Below, one piece after another: positions 32,926-41,608 of a DNA stretch of 54,141 bases. Where the stretch lies: NCBI GenBank assembly GCA_047618565.1, contig JBLHKW010000009.1, forward strand, positions 1-54,141, written 5' to 3'. How positions within the stretch are numbered: the stretch's first letter is position 1; each line of letters opens with the position of its first letter. The stretch comes from JBLHKW01 sp047618565 (GTDB lineage: Bacteria > Planctomycetota > UBA1135 > GCA-002686595). Under the pieces are notes generated by a model. That model made no database searches. It was not told the DNA's origin and saw only the letters and a list, made by a program, of their open reading frames with translations. Position numbers and translations under genes: made by a program.

Positions 32926-34020
32926 CTACTCGCTGACGACGTTACCGCCGAAGCGCAGGGTGCGCTGCCCTTCGCCGGGCACATCCGTGCTGAACACGAC
33001 GGTACCACGCAGGTACCCGAGGTAGTCACCCGTGTCTCCCGAGAGAATCAAGCGCTGAACGAAAGCGCCCTGCTCCTGAGATTTCTCGGCGCGGATCTCA
33101 AAGCCCACTGGCGCCGCTCCCGGGCCGACATCCACTGCCACCACCTCGAACGCCGCGCCGTCGGCGCGGCTCAGCACGATCTCGGCCTGGAACGGTCCGG
33201 GCGTGATCTTTCCGATGGCGAACATCGGCGCGCTGATACTGATCTCGCCGATCAGCGTTCCGGTAACCGTGAACTCCGCGGTATGTGGCACCAGTCCCGT
33301 GTCCGGCGTGACGCGCCCGAGCACGTCGAGGTAGACCTTTGTGATCAGGAATCCCCAGGGCGCGCCATCGCCGAGGGTGATCTCGACCACCTTGCGCCCG
33401 TGCGACAGCTCCTCGACCAGCGTGGCGCGCAGGTTGGGGTTGCCCGTGCGCACGCCCTGGATCTCCCAGTTGGGGTCATGGCAGGTGAACGTGACACGTC
33501 CCGTGTGCTCCTGCCCCATCTTGATGTCGCCGTACTTCAGGATGCCCGGCTCCGCCTGCACGAAGCGCGAGATCTCGGCCGAGATCGTGAGCGTCACCAT
33601 GCCGAGCGGCAACGCATCGGATCGAACCGTGATGGTCTTGCTCTGTCGCCCGATGCCCTTCGGATCCCAGCGCGCCTCGAGCGCGTCGACCTCGCCGGGC
33701 TCGAAGGAGGTGCGCGAGAGCGTCGGCGTGGTGCAACCGCAGCTGGCCTTGACGCCGCGGATCACCGCGGTCGCATCGCCCGTATTCTCGAACGCGAAGT
33801 TGCAGACGAGGTCGTCGATATCGAAGACCCGGCCAAAGTCGTACTTCAGGGCCTTGAATACGAGCGCACCCTCGGCTCCCGCGGTCGTGGACGCCACGGA
33901 ACTTCCCGAAGCCTGCGCACGGTTGGGGAGCGCAATGCACACCAGGGCGAAGGCGCACAGCAAGAACCCGGACCGGCCGCGGCCTCGCAACCCCGTCTCA
34001 CCCATCGACTCGTCAATCAT
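32926..34020 (-). CDS. DUF1573 domain protein (secreted)
   Basis: The product is 364 residues from the ATG at 34020, which overlaps the permease stop (ATGA); a second Met at 34005 is possible. A signal peptide ends near AQAS. The DUF1573 Ig-like fold is clear: LKYDFGRVFDIDDLVCNFAFENTGDA, IRGVKASCGCTTPTL, FEPGEVDALEARWDP, SKTITVRSDA. Two or three further beta-sandwich repeats follow. DUF1573 proteins are abundant in planctomycetes and Bacteroidetes and are thought to act in the periplasm or at the surface. Linkage to an ABC transporter by stop/start overlap is notable. Confidence 0.88.
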   Translation of the reverse strand: MIDESMGETGLRGRGRSGFLLCAFALVCIALPNRAQASGSSVASTTAGAEGALVFKALKYDFGRVFDIDDLVCNFAFENTGDATAVIRGVKASCGCTTPTLSRTSFEPGEVDALEARWDPKGIGRQSKTITVRSDALPLGMVTLTISAEISRFVQAEPGILKYGDIKMGQEHTGRVTFTCHDPNWEIQGVRTGNPNLRATLVEELSHGRKVVEITLGDGAPWGFLITKVYLDVLGRVTPDTGLVPHTAEFTVTGTLIGEISISAPMFAIGKITPGPFQAEIVLSRADGAAFEVVAVDVGPGAAPVGFEIRAEKSQEQGAFVQRLILSGDTGDYLGYLRGTVVFSTDVPGEGQRTLRFGGNVVSE

Positions 34021-35606
34021 GCACCGATTGTACCCGACCTGGCCCGGCTGGCATCCCTGTAGCCATCGATGGAGGGTAGGTCGCCCGCAGCCGCCTCCTC
34101 GGCGACCATGCCGGCCCGCGCGCGGAGTACTGCCCACCAGAGCGCGACGGCCGATCCACCGGCGACGAGCAGGGACCAGCACCACTGACCCGTATCGACG
34201 ACCTGTGGCCGACCACCCATATGCCGCACGAGTGCATCCACCGCGTCGAGTAGAGAGTGCAGCGGCGAGGTGGCGAGCAGGTATCGGGTCAGGGTCGAGT
34301 CGGAGAGCAGCATCGACGCACCGGTGCCCAGAAACCACGGCAGCACCAAACATGCGAAGCCGATGAGCAGCAGCCGATGATTCGGCACCAGACGGGAGTA
34401 CTCGACGGTGCCGAAGAGCAGGCTCACGGCGATACTGCAACCGATGAGTGCGAAGGCCACCTCGGGAGACGTCATCGTCCCCGGGAGTGCGCCCCCGGCG
34501 GCCTCGGCACGCCCGAGAATCATGGCCAGCCCGGCGACGATCAGGAGCGCGAAACATGGAACCAGCGTCCACGACGAGGCGCCTTCGCTGCGCCAACCGG
34601 TGCGGCAACCCAGACGGCGCGCACGACGGATCTCACGCAAGCCGCACAGTAGCGATGGCACCAGGCTCAGCGCGAGCAGTCCCGCCCCCAGTACGGCGAG
34701 GAGCAGGTACAGGCCCGTCGTCGCCGCGGCGGACTCGGGCTGGCCGAGACGGGCCCAGGCGGGTGCCAGGAAGAAGGCCGTCCCGATTGCGAAGAACACG
34801 AGCGCGCCCCTGCGGGTGAAGGCCGGGGCACGTTCCCTGCGCAGTCGACGAGCGGTGGCCCAGGAGACGTAGACCAGCAGATAGCCCTGGAATAGCAGGG
34901 TGAAGGTGACCGGCGTGCAGCGGATGCCGAAGAAGGTGAAGCTGTGGGCAGCGCTGCGAGCCAGGTCGAGGAAGCCGAGGGACTGCAACGCCGGCAATGG
35001 CGTCAGGTGGCGCAGCGCCGTGAGGTGCAGGGCGGGCGCGCTCGATGCGAGCACGACCAGGCCCGACAGGGATCCGAGGGCGACGGCTGCAGCGCGCTCA
35101 CGCCCCGACGCCAGACCGACGAATGCGCCGTACACCTGGCACAGCAACCCGGTTGCCACGACAAGGTACAGGGCGGTCAACGCGTGCAGCAGGCTGCCCC
35201 CTGCGAGCAAGGAGGCGAGCACGAAGATGGGCGCCAGCAGGAGCGCACTCACGTACCCGCGCAGCGCGCACCCGGCCACGTAGCCAAGGGCATCCGTCCA
35301 GGCACTGGTGGGCGTGGTCCGGTGAAAGTCGATCAGGCCATTGCGCCGGTCGTGGGCGGTGGCCGCACTCACGCGGGCTGTCCCCTGCAGGCAGAGAACT
35401 GCGCCGATGGCCGCCAGACAAGCGTCGCGCGCAACGGTCCACGAGATGACATCCGCGGCGGACACGCTGGCCCGGATCAGTCCGAACGCCAGCACCAGCC
35501 CAACCGTGAGCAGGCCCTGTGCAGCCCAGCCGCCGCGCAGGCTACGCCGAGCTTGAGCGATGCCGACGGGGTTGTCGATCAGGCGCAGGATCGGCTCGGC
35601 GCTCAT
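34017..35606 (-). CDS. ABC-2 type transporter permease
   Basis: The product is 529 residues with about twelve predicted membrane spans in two halves (LLTVGLVLAFGLIRASVSA; ALLLAPIFVLASLLAGGSLL; LYLLLAVLGAGLLALSLVP; FACLVLPWFLGTGASMLL). The segment NGLIDFHRTTPTSAWTDALGYVAGC is typical of ABC-2/ABC-type exporters in planctomycetes. Its start overlaps the ATPase gene by 4 bp and its end overlaps the DUF1573 gene by 4 bp. Substrate unknown. Confidence 0.8.
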   Translation of the reverse strand: MSAEPILRLIDNPVGIAQARRSLRGGWAAQGLLTVGLVLAFGLIRASVSAADVISWTVARDACLAAIGAVLCLQGTARVSAATAHDRRNGLIDFHRTTPTSAWTDALGYVAGCALRGYVSALLLAPIFVLASLLAGGSLLHALTALYLVVATGLLCQVYGAFVGLASGRERAAAVALGSLSGLVVLASSAPALHLTALRHLTPLPALQSLGFLDLARSAAHSFTFFGIRCTPVTFTLLFQGYLLVYVSWATARRLRRERAPAFTRRGALVFFAIGTAFFLAPAWARLGQPESAAATTGLYLLLAVLGAGLLALSLVPSLLCGLREIRRARRLGCRTGWRSEGASSWTLVPCFALLIVAGLAMILGRAEAAGGALPGTMTSPEVAFALIGCSIAVSLLFGTVEYSRLVPNHRLLLIGFACLVLPWFLGTGASMLLSDSTLTRYLLATSPLHSLLDAVDALVRHMGGRPQVVDTGQWCWSLLVAGGSAVALWWAVLRARAGMVAEEAAAGDLPSIDGYRDASRARSGTIGA

Positions 35607-36541
35607 CCGGGTCTGGCTCCGTCGACACGCGCGAGAATCTCCTGAAGCGCGCCATCCTGCGCGTCGAAGTGGGCCAGCTCGAAGTCAGACTCGACCAGAC
35701 GGCGCAACAGGCCGGCCGCCTCTTGCAGGCCACCATCGAGGCGGAAGTGTGCGGACTCGTGATTCGCCTCGACCTCCTTGACGTTGGGCTGCTCGGAAAG
35801 AAATCCGTGCAGGCGGCCATCCGGGTGGACGAGAGACAGCTGGACCGAACGACCGGGACGCAAACCCTCCAGCACGTCGGCAATGCGTCCGGAGATCACC
35901 ATCGAGCCGCGATCCATGATGCCCACGTGGGTACAGGACCCTTGCAGGTCCGTCAGGACGGGACTGGACACGATGATTGCCTTGCCCCGTTCGGCGATCG
36001 CGCGCAAGGTCTGGCCAAGTTCCTCGCGCACATAGGGCTCCATGCCCGAAACAGGCTCGTCGAGCAGCAGCACGCTCGGGTCGTGCAGCAGCGCCCGGGC
36101 GAGCAGCACGCGTCGTTGCGTGTCGTGGTCGAGTTCGCCAGTCAGGCGCGTGTCCACCTCGGTCAGGCTGAACAGCTCCAGCATTTCGTCGATGCGCGCG
36201 CGTCGGCGAGTGCGCGCCAGACCGTGGGCGGACGCGAAGAGTTCGAGAAACTCGCGCGGGGTCAGGTCCTCGTGCAGCGCGAGCTGGTTCGGCATGAAGC
36301 CCACCTCTACCTGGCCCGGACCGGATCCCTGATCGATGGCAATGCCGCAGACTCGGATCGATCCGTGGGTCGGCTCGATCAGGCCGGCGAGCGTCGACAG
36401 CAGGGTGGTCTTGGCGGACCCGTCCGGGCCGATCACGCCGAACAGGCAACCCGCGTGCACATCGAACGAAACATCGCTGACGACGGTGGTGAGACCGTGG
36501 TCGACGCGCAGATTGGCTACTGAGAGCAAGGGAGCGGTCAT
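35603..36541 (-). CDS. ABC transporter ATP-binding subunit with degenerate nucleotide site
   Basis: The product is 312 residues with a full-length ABC ATPase fold of the ABC-2 exporter type. Walker B (VLLLDEP, 157-163) and the Walker A Lys44 are kept. Other elements differ from consensus: Walker A GPDGSAKTT (38-46; Ala43 for Gly), Q-loop PNQ (84-86; expected PQ), signature LDHDTQ (137-142) for LSGGQ, D-loop SGMEP for SGLDP and H-loop SSPVL with Pro194 for the switch His. The residues around each motif align well, so this is not a frameshift. It is coupled by a 4-bp overlap to the permease. ATP may still bind; ATP hydrolysis is doubtful. Confidence 0.85.
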   Translation of the reverse strand: MTAPLLSVANLRVDHGLTTVVSDVSFDVHAGCLFGVIGPDGSAKTTLLSTLAGLIEPTHGSIRVCGIAIDQGSGPGQVEVGFMPNQLALHEDLTPREFLELFASAHGLARTRRRARIDEMLELFSLTEVDTRLTGELDHDTQRRVLLARALLHDPSVLLLDEPVSGMEPYVREELGQTLRAIAERGKAIIVSSPVLTDLQGSCTHVGIMDRGSMVISGRIADVLEGLRPGRSVQLSLVHPDGRLHGFLSEQPNVKEVEANHESAHFRLDGGLQEAAGLLRRLVESDFELAHFDAQDGALQEILARVDGARPG

Positions 36542-36623
36542 GGGGCAGGTTCCTGGCCGAAGCCTGCTCCACTATCGACGGGGCCGCAGCCGGCCTTTAC
36601 ACCCTATTTAACGGGAGGCGCCC

Positions 36624-38534
36624 TCAGAGACGGAAGTGGCGCAGGACGTAGTCCATGCTGTCCCCATCGCCGTTCAGGTCGGTACCGGTGAGGCGCTCGT
36701 CCGAGATGATCGCCGCTCCGACGGTCGCGCCGTCGGGGTCCACCTCCATCGCATTGCGCCCGGCCAGGTCATTGATCACGCCGATGAAGGTCGTGAAGCC
36801 GCTCGAAAAGGTGCTGCGCGCCAGAATGAAGTCGGACATGTCTCCGTCCTGGTTCCAGTCGAGAGACTCCTCCGACTCGCTGACGCGATAGAAACCCAAC
36901 CCGCCCGCAATGACCACGCCCGCGTTACCGCTCTCGACGGCCAGGCGTGCAGTCGGGAACGACAGGCGCGTGCCGGAGAACTGGAGGAAGCCCGGCAGGC
37001 TATCGAGGGTGTCGGCGTCGGCTCCGAAAACAACGTTCTCATTGGTCCCGTCGACGTCCTCGGGGCGTCCGATCAGCAGCCTCGTACGGCCCCGGGTCTC
37101 CATCATCCAGCTCGCGCCACCGAAGAATGAACCGCCGGAACCGTGGTCGAAGGTGAAGGCCGACGAAGTCGCCGGGTTGTACCAGCCCAGCAGGTTGAAG
37201 TCGGTTCCCGCCTGACCGTCGTAGTTGCCCTGATCGTTAGCCTCGCTGACCAGCGTCACGAAACGGCCTTGCAGCTCAGCCACGCCAGCGGTACCGAAGG
37301 GCACGTCGGCTGCATCCGCCAGGGCGAGCAGGTGGTTCGTGGGGCTGGTGGGCGGCAGGACGGGGGTCGTCGCCGCGACCCAGCGAAAGACGCGGTCAAG
37401 CGTGTCGGTGTCGTTGTTGAGGTCGCAGCCTCCATCGTCCGACTCGAGACTGATGGTGCCTACGAAACCCGCGACGGCGACGACACGCTCCATGCCTACC
37501 AGACCGGTGTTGACGGGCGGCACCGGGGTCATGGTGTTGATGAAGTCCGCGAAGTTCAGGAAGAACAGCACGTTGTCCAGGGTGTCGGTGTCGTCGATCA
37601 TGGAGCAGTGCGTGGGCTCCCACGTCCCACCGAACAGGATGCGATCGTTGTACCCGGTCGTTGCCGTCAGCGCCTGAGCGGCCTCGTTCACCAGGAAGCC
37701 GACGAGCCAGTCCGATGTACCCGTGGACAGGGCCCGGAACGGCACACTCGCGCTTGCGACCCCGAGCCCGACGTTGTGGAGCATGGGCGAAGCGATGGTT
37801 GCATCGATCAGGCCGAGCACGAAGGCATCGGTGCCGTCCGCATCACCATTCAGATCGGCGTCGGCATTCTCGTCGACGGTGACGAAGACCAGGCCTTCGT
37901 CCTCACCGACCAGGGTCGGCCGCAGGCCGCCCGCGTTCATCACGTCCGTGGTCACCGCCTCGACCATCTGCGGGTTCGCGACGTTGATGCGTCCCAGGTT
38001 GGTCATGCCCATGCCAGGCGCACCGACATCCTCCTGCATGATGAAGAGCTGGCCGTTCGACTTGACCATCGTTCCCGCGCCGGGCGCCAGGGTGGCCACG
38101 AACGTCGGGGAGAGCCCGGGCGTCCAGCGCACCAGCACCTGGTCCGTCATGTCCATGTCCGCGTTCCACGGCACGCCGTCGAGCGCCTCGCTGACGCGCA
38201 TGTAGAGGTGCGTGCCGAGCCAGATCATGTCCTGCGCCGCCACGCCCACGTTGGTCTGGGTGCGGGTGACCGTGTTGACGACGAACGCCACGGAGTCGAT
38301 CACATCCATGTCCGTGTTGAAGGTCGTGCCCGCGCCGGTCGAGGCCTCGTCCGCCAGGTACGCCACGTAGCGCTCCGAGACGCGCACCGGCGTCGTGCCC
38401 GCGACCGACTGCGCTGTGGTCTGGATGATGAACGGCAGAACGCCTGTGCTGTCGTCGTCGCTGCTACCGCAACTGGTCGCACCTACCAGGAGAAAAGGTA
38501 CGAGGATCAGGGAAGGCCGGGTGTTTCGAAGCAT
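36624..38534 (-). CDS. Repeat-rich lipoprotein with DxDxD calcium-type motifs
   Basis: The product is 636 residues with lipobox GATSC (Cys22). Eight or nine copies of a motif like WNxDxDxxDxVLV recur 50-130 residues apart: FNTDMDVIDSVAFVV (72), WNADMDMTDQVLV (123), DLNGDADGTDAFVL (227), DDTDTLDNVLFF (314), DLNNDTDTLDRVFRW (371), GADADTLDSLPGF (504), DWNQDGDMSDFILA (569), DLNGDGDSMDYVLR (619). The surrounding beta-rich segments suggest a propeller-like fold with calcium loops. No known family was recognised. Its frame is antisense-open over most of its length, but composition and signal peptide support this strand. Confidence 0.75.
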   Translation of the reverse strand: MLRNTRPSLILVPFLLVGATSCGSSDDDSTGVLPFIIQTTAQSVAGTTPVRVSERYVAYLADEASTGAGTTFNTDMDVIDSVAFVVNTVTRTQTNVGVAAQDMIWLGTHLYMRVSEALDGVPWNADMDMTDQVLVRWTPGLSPTFVATLAPGAGTMVKSNGQLFIMQEDVGAPGMGMTNLGRINVANPQMVEAVTTDVMNAGGLRPTLVGEDEGLVFVTVDENADADLNGDADGTDAFVLGLIDATIASPMLHNVGLGVASASVPFRALSTGTSDWLVGFLVNEAAQALTATTGYNDRILFGGTWEPTHCSMIDDTDTLDNVLFFLNFADFINTMTPVPPVNTGLVGMERVVAVAGFVGTISLESDDGGCDLNNDTDTLDRVFRWVAATTPVLPPTSPTNHLLALADAADVPFGTAGVAELQGRFVTLVSEANDQGNYDGQAGTDFNLLGWYNPATSSAFTFDHGSGGSFFGGASWMMETRGRTRLLIGRPEDVDGTNENVVFGADADTLDSLPGFLQFSGTRLSFPTARLAVESGNAGVVIAGGLGFYRVSESEESLDWNQDGDMSDFILARSTFSSGFTTFIGVINDLAGRNAMEVDPDGATVGAAIISDERLTGTDLNGDGDSMDYVLRHFRL

Positions 38535-38784
38535 GACTGTGGTCTGGGTTACCGTGATTGCCCTCCCGAGCGGAAGGGGACTCTACGCTGGGTCAGCGCT
38601 CATCCGAGCGGAGATCGCGGGTCCACCGTACTCCCAACCACCCGTCTGGAGAACCGCACGAGCACCCGAAACCCGTGGATCCCCCGCCGATGGCCAGCAG
38701 CTCCCGCACCGTACGGGTACACCCTGTAACGGCGGGCCAGTCGCGGGGTAGAGTCGAAGCAGCCCGGCTTCCGGGGCCCCTCCC

Positions 38785-40359
38785 ATGCGACTCAAGAAAG
38801 CCGTCCTGACCGCCATAACCACCCTGCTGGTGGCTGCCGTGGCCATCAGCAGCCCCCGCTCGACGGGTGACGAGGTTCCCCCGGCGGTGCGCAAGCTCGA
38901 GGAATGGACCCAGCGCTGCCAGAAACGTCCGCACCTGCTCGGGGACGATTACGCGGTCGAACTGCGCAGCCTGCTGGCGCGGACACGCGCCATCGCGCGC
39001 GCCAGCTTCGAGGGCCAGCGCGTGGTGGCGATCGCGGTCCTGGACGTCTATGGAGCTGGTATCCGACTGACGGATTCCCTCGACAGCAAACGCGCGGCCG
39101 AGGGTGAGCAGCTGAAGCAGATGGCAGAGTTCGAGCTCAGCATGTCGCTCGACCGCCCGCTCGTGCGCTGGCTGGCGAAGGACGTACTCGTGAGCCCCGA
39201 CCGACATCCTGAGGAACGCCGCGCTGCGTGCGCGCTGGTACTGGCGCGCAAGGACGACCCGGGACTGACCATGGCGCTGGCCACCTGCGCGCGCGAAGAC
39301 GAGGGCATCGTGCGCGAAGCTGCAGTCTGGTCACTCGCTGGGCGCCAGCTCGACTCGGTGCACACGATGTGCCTGCGACTGTTGCAAAAGGAGGACTTCG
39401 AGGCCCAGAGCGCGATCTTCCCGGCACTGGAATACCACTTCCAGCATTCACGGCTGGCGCTGGAGAGTCCGGTCAACGCAGGCCTCTTCGAGTACGTGCG
39501 CACGCATATCGGCCTGCCCGACTGGCGTCTTGCGGTCCACTCAATAAACGTCTCCAAAGCCCTTGAAACGTCGATTGTGGTCCCCTTGTTGATCGATGCA
39601 TTCGACCTGTGGGTCGAGCGCGCGAACGCGGGCGAACCCGTGCGCCGGGTCCTGAACGACCTCGTCGAGTCCCTGCAGCAGCGCTCAGGTATGCGCCTCG
39701 GTGCACATCCGGGCCGCTGGCGCACCTGGTGGAAGGGAGTCCAGGCGGGACAGGTACCGGTGCACGACAGCGGATCCGACCAGGGCATGACCGAGGCCTC
39801 GTTCTTCGGCCTCCGGCCACTGACCGATCGTGTGGTTTTCCTGATCGACCACTCGGGTAGCATGGACGCAAGGATCGCACCGCGGGACGGACGCACGGCC
39901 TCGAGCGACTGGACTCGATATGAGGAAGCGGTCGCGCAGATGATCTCGCTGCTGGAGCGAATGGGCCCGCGCACGCGCTTCAATGTCGTCCTCTTCGACG
40001 ATACTCCCGAGCGCTGGCAGGAGCGGCTCCAGGGAGCGACGCCGGGCCGCCTCAAGGCGGCCCGCACCTGGCTGCTCTCCAGGCACCCGAAGGGCGGGAC
40101 CTTCCTGCGCCAGGGGTTCGAGGCCGCCATCGGGCTCAAGCGCGGGGGTAAGATCGATCTCGACAAGACCGAGGCGGACACCGTGATCGTCCTGTGCGAC
40201 GGCCAGACCGCCGAGGGCTCCGCCTGGGTCCTGCCCCTGCTCAAGAGGACCCTGAGCCAGAGCCGCTGGATCGTGCACTGCGTCCAGCTGGGGTCCTTCG
40301 GAGACGACACCTTGGAGATCCTGGCGGAGACCACTGGCGGAGAGCACGTGCGCCTCTGA
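38785..40359 (+). CDS. HEAT-repeat and von Willebrand A domain protein
   Basis: The product is 524 residues with an N-terminal signal or anchor (AVLTAITTLLVAAVAISS). Residues about 120-320 are helical repeats (HPEERRAACALVLARKDDPG, DEGIVREAAVWSLAGRQLD). A vWA domain follows from residue 348 with complete MIDAS DHSGS (355-359), FNVVLFDD, KGGTFLRQGFEAAI and DTVIVLCDGQTAEGS. Such planctomycete proteins are common near HEAT-repeat genes; they are exported and bind metal-dependent partners. The 250 bp upstream (38535-38784) lie between this gene and the divergent lipoprotein gene and hold no other gene. Confidence 0.82.
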   Translation: MRLKKAVLTAITTLLVAAVAISSPRSTGDEVPPAVRKLEEWTQRCQKRPHLLGDDYAVELRSLLARTRAIARASFEGQRVVAIAVLDVYGAGIRLTDSLDSKRAAEGEQLKQMAEFELSMSLDRPLVRWLAKDVLVSPDRHPEERRAACALVLARKDDPGLTMALATCAREDEGIVREAAVWSLAGRQLDSVHTMCLRLLQKEDFEAQSAIFPALEYHFQHSRLALESPVNAGLFEYVRTHIGLPDWRLAVHSINVSKALETSIVVPLLIDAFDLWVERANAGEPVRRVLNDLVESLQQRSGMRLGAHPGRWRTWWKGVQAGQVPVHDSGSDQGMTEASFFGLRPLTDRVVFLIDHSGSMDARIAPRDGRTASSDWTRYEEAVAQMISLLERMGPRTRFNVVLFDDTPERWQERLQGATPGRLKAARTWLLSRHPKGGTFLRQGFEAAIGLKRGGKIDLDKTEADTVIVLCDGQTAEGSAWVLPLLKRTLSQSRWIVHCVQLGSFGDDTLEILAETTGGEHVRL

Positions 40360-40497
40360 CGTGACCATCCACGTAAAGCATTACCTGCACATAACTTACA
40401 TCAACGGACCGCCATATCCGTCTGCCGTTCAGGCGACGCCCCGGGGAGCGCGCCCCCGTCCCCGGCCCGGATGCCTTGATATGGCCACGGGCCACCG

Positions 40498-40525
40498 TTG
40501 CGACCCGGTTGCGCGCCGCTAAACT
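40498..40525 (+). promoter_or_regulatory. Candidate sigma-70-type promoter for the nuo operon
   Basis: TTGCGA at 40498-40503 and TAAACT at 40520-40525 are separated by 16 bp, within the 254-bp gap before nuoA. The match to TTGACA/TATAAT is moderate and this is inference. No ribosome site precedes nuoA. Confidence 0.3.
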
Positions 40526-40613
40526 CTTCGCTCGTTTCGTCTGCCCGGCAACGACAGGACCCACCCCGGGTTCCTCCATATTAATACGTTCTGCACCGCG
40601 CTCCCCGCCCGCC

Positions 40614-40988
40614 ATGCTGACCGCATACCTCCCCATCCTCGTCCTCTCCGGACTGGTGCTGGCCTTCGCCATCGGCAACCTCGTGTTGTCGGATCTGGCG
40701 GGTGCGAAGCGCAGAGCGAAGAGCAAAGGTGCCGCCTACGAGTGCGGCATGGATCCGGTCGGTAGTGCGCGCTTGCGGCTGTCGATCCACTTCTACCTGG
40801 TCGCGGTGCTCTTCATCCTGTTCGACGTGGAGTCGATCTTTCTGGTTCTGTGGGCCGTCGCGGCCAAGGGCTTCGCGGCCGAGGGAGTGGGCGGACTGGT
40901 GTTCAGCGAGATCGCGATCTTCGTCGCGCTGCTGGCCATCGCACTCGCCTACGTCTGGCGCAAAGGGGGCCTCGATTGGGATCGCTAA
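40614..40988 (+). CDS. nuoA: NADH-quinone oxidoreductase subunit A
   Basis: The product is 124 residues from the ATG at 40614 (MLTAYLPILVLSGLV); the open frame begins upstream at 40476 but homology starts here. Three membrane spans and the NuoA signature YECGMDPVGSARLRLSIHFY and FILFDVESIFLVLW are present. It is part of the membrane arm near the quinone site. First gene of an uninterrupted nuoA-nuoN operon. Confidence 0.95.
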   Translation: MLTAYLPILVLSGLVLAFAIGNLVLSDLAGAKRRAKSKGAAYECGMDPVGSARLRLSIHFYLVAVLFILFDVESIFLVLWAVAAKGFAAEGVGGLVFSEIAIFVALLAIALAYVWRKGGLDWDR

Positions 40989-41608
40989 AGAACATCACCG
41001 AGAGCGCGAACGACGCGGGTTTCCTCGCGACGCGCGGCAACGCGCTCATTAACTGGGGCCGCAAGAACAGCCTGTGGCCCATGCCGCTGGGCCTCTCATG
41101 CTGTGGCATCGAACTGATGGCCATGATCGGGCCGCGCTTTGACCTGGCGCGCTTCGGCGCAGAGGCCGCGCGCTTCAGTCCCAGGCAGTGCGACCTGATG
41201 ATCGTCGCGGGCACCCTGACCTGGAAGATGGCCAAGGCCTGCCGCACGATCTACGACCAGATGCCGGACCCAAAATGGGTGATCGCCATGGGTGTTTGCT
41301 CCTCCTCTGGCGGCATGTACGACAGCTACTCGGTCGTCCAGGGCGTGGATATGATCCTGCCCGTCGACGTGTATGTGCCCGGCTGCCCGCCGCGCCCCGA
41401 CGCGGTCATCGACGCCTTGATGAAGCTGCAGAAGAAGATCGAGCGCGAATCGCCGCTGACGCGCCTCGCCCAGGGAGAACTCGAGGGCGGCGACGCCGGC
41501 ACCGGTCAGTTCTCGATGCCCCCCAACCGTGCGGTCAAGACGCGCCGCATCGGCACGTTTGAGGCCCCCGACGAGACCACCGATCCCGCCCAGGGAACGC
41601 CGAGCTGA
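40976..41608 (+). CDS. nuoB: NADH-quinone oxidoreductase subunit B
   Basis: The start is a TTG at 40976 inside the end of nuoA, with an AGGGGG ribosome site before it. The product is 210 residues. The N2 cluster ligands are present: tandem Cys in LSCCGIE, plus MGVCSSSGG and YVPGCPPRP. About 40 residues after the conserved core (EGGDAGTGQFSMPPNRAVKT...) extend beyond many homologues. The subunit passes electrons from cluster N2 to quinone. Confidence 0.95.
   Translation: MGSLKNITESANDAGFLATRGNALINWGRKNSLWPMPLGLSCCGIELMAMIGPRFDLARFGAEAARFSPRQCDLMIVAGTLTWKMAKACRTIYDQMPDPKWVIAMGVCSSSGGMYDSYSVVQGVDMILPVDVYVPGCPPRPDAVIDALMKLQKKIERESPLTRLAQGELEGGDAGTGQFSMPPNRAVKTRRIGTFEAPDETTDPAQGTPS

Noticed and set aside
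37143..38729. Plus-strand open frame (528 codons) opposite the repeat-rich lipoprotein
   Set aside because: It is His/Arg/Gly-biased without motifs; the minus strand encodes a lipobox and ordered repeats.
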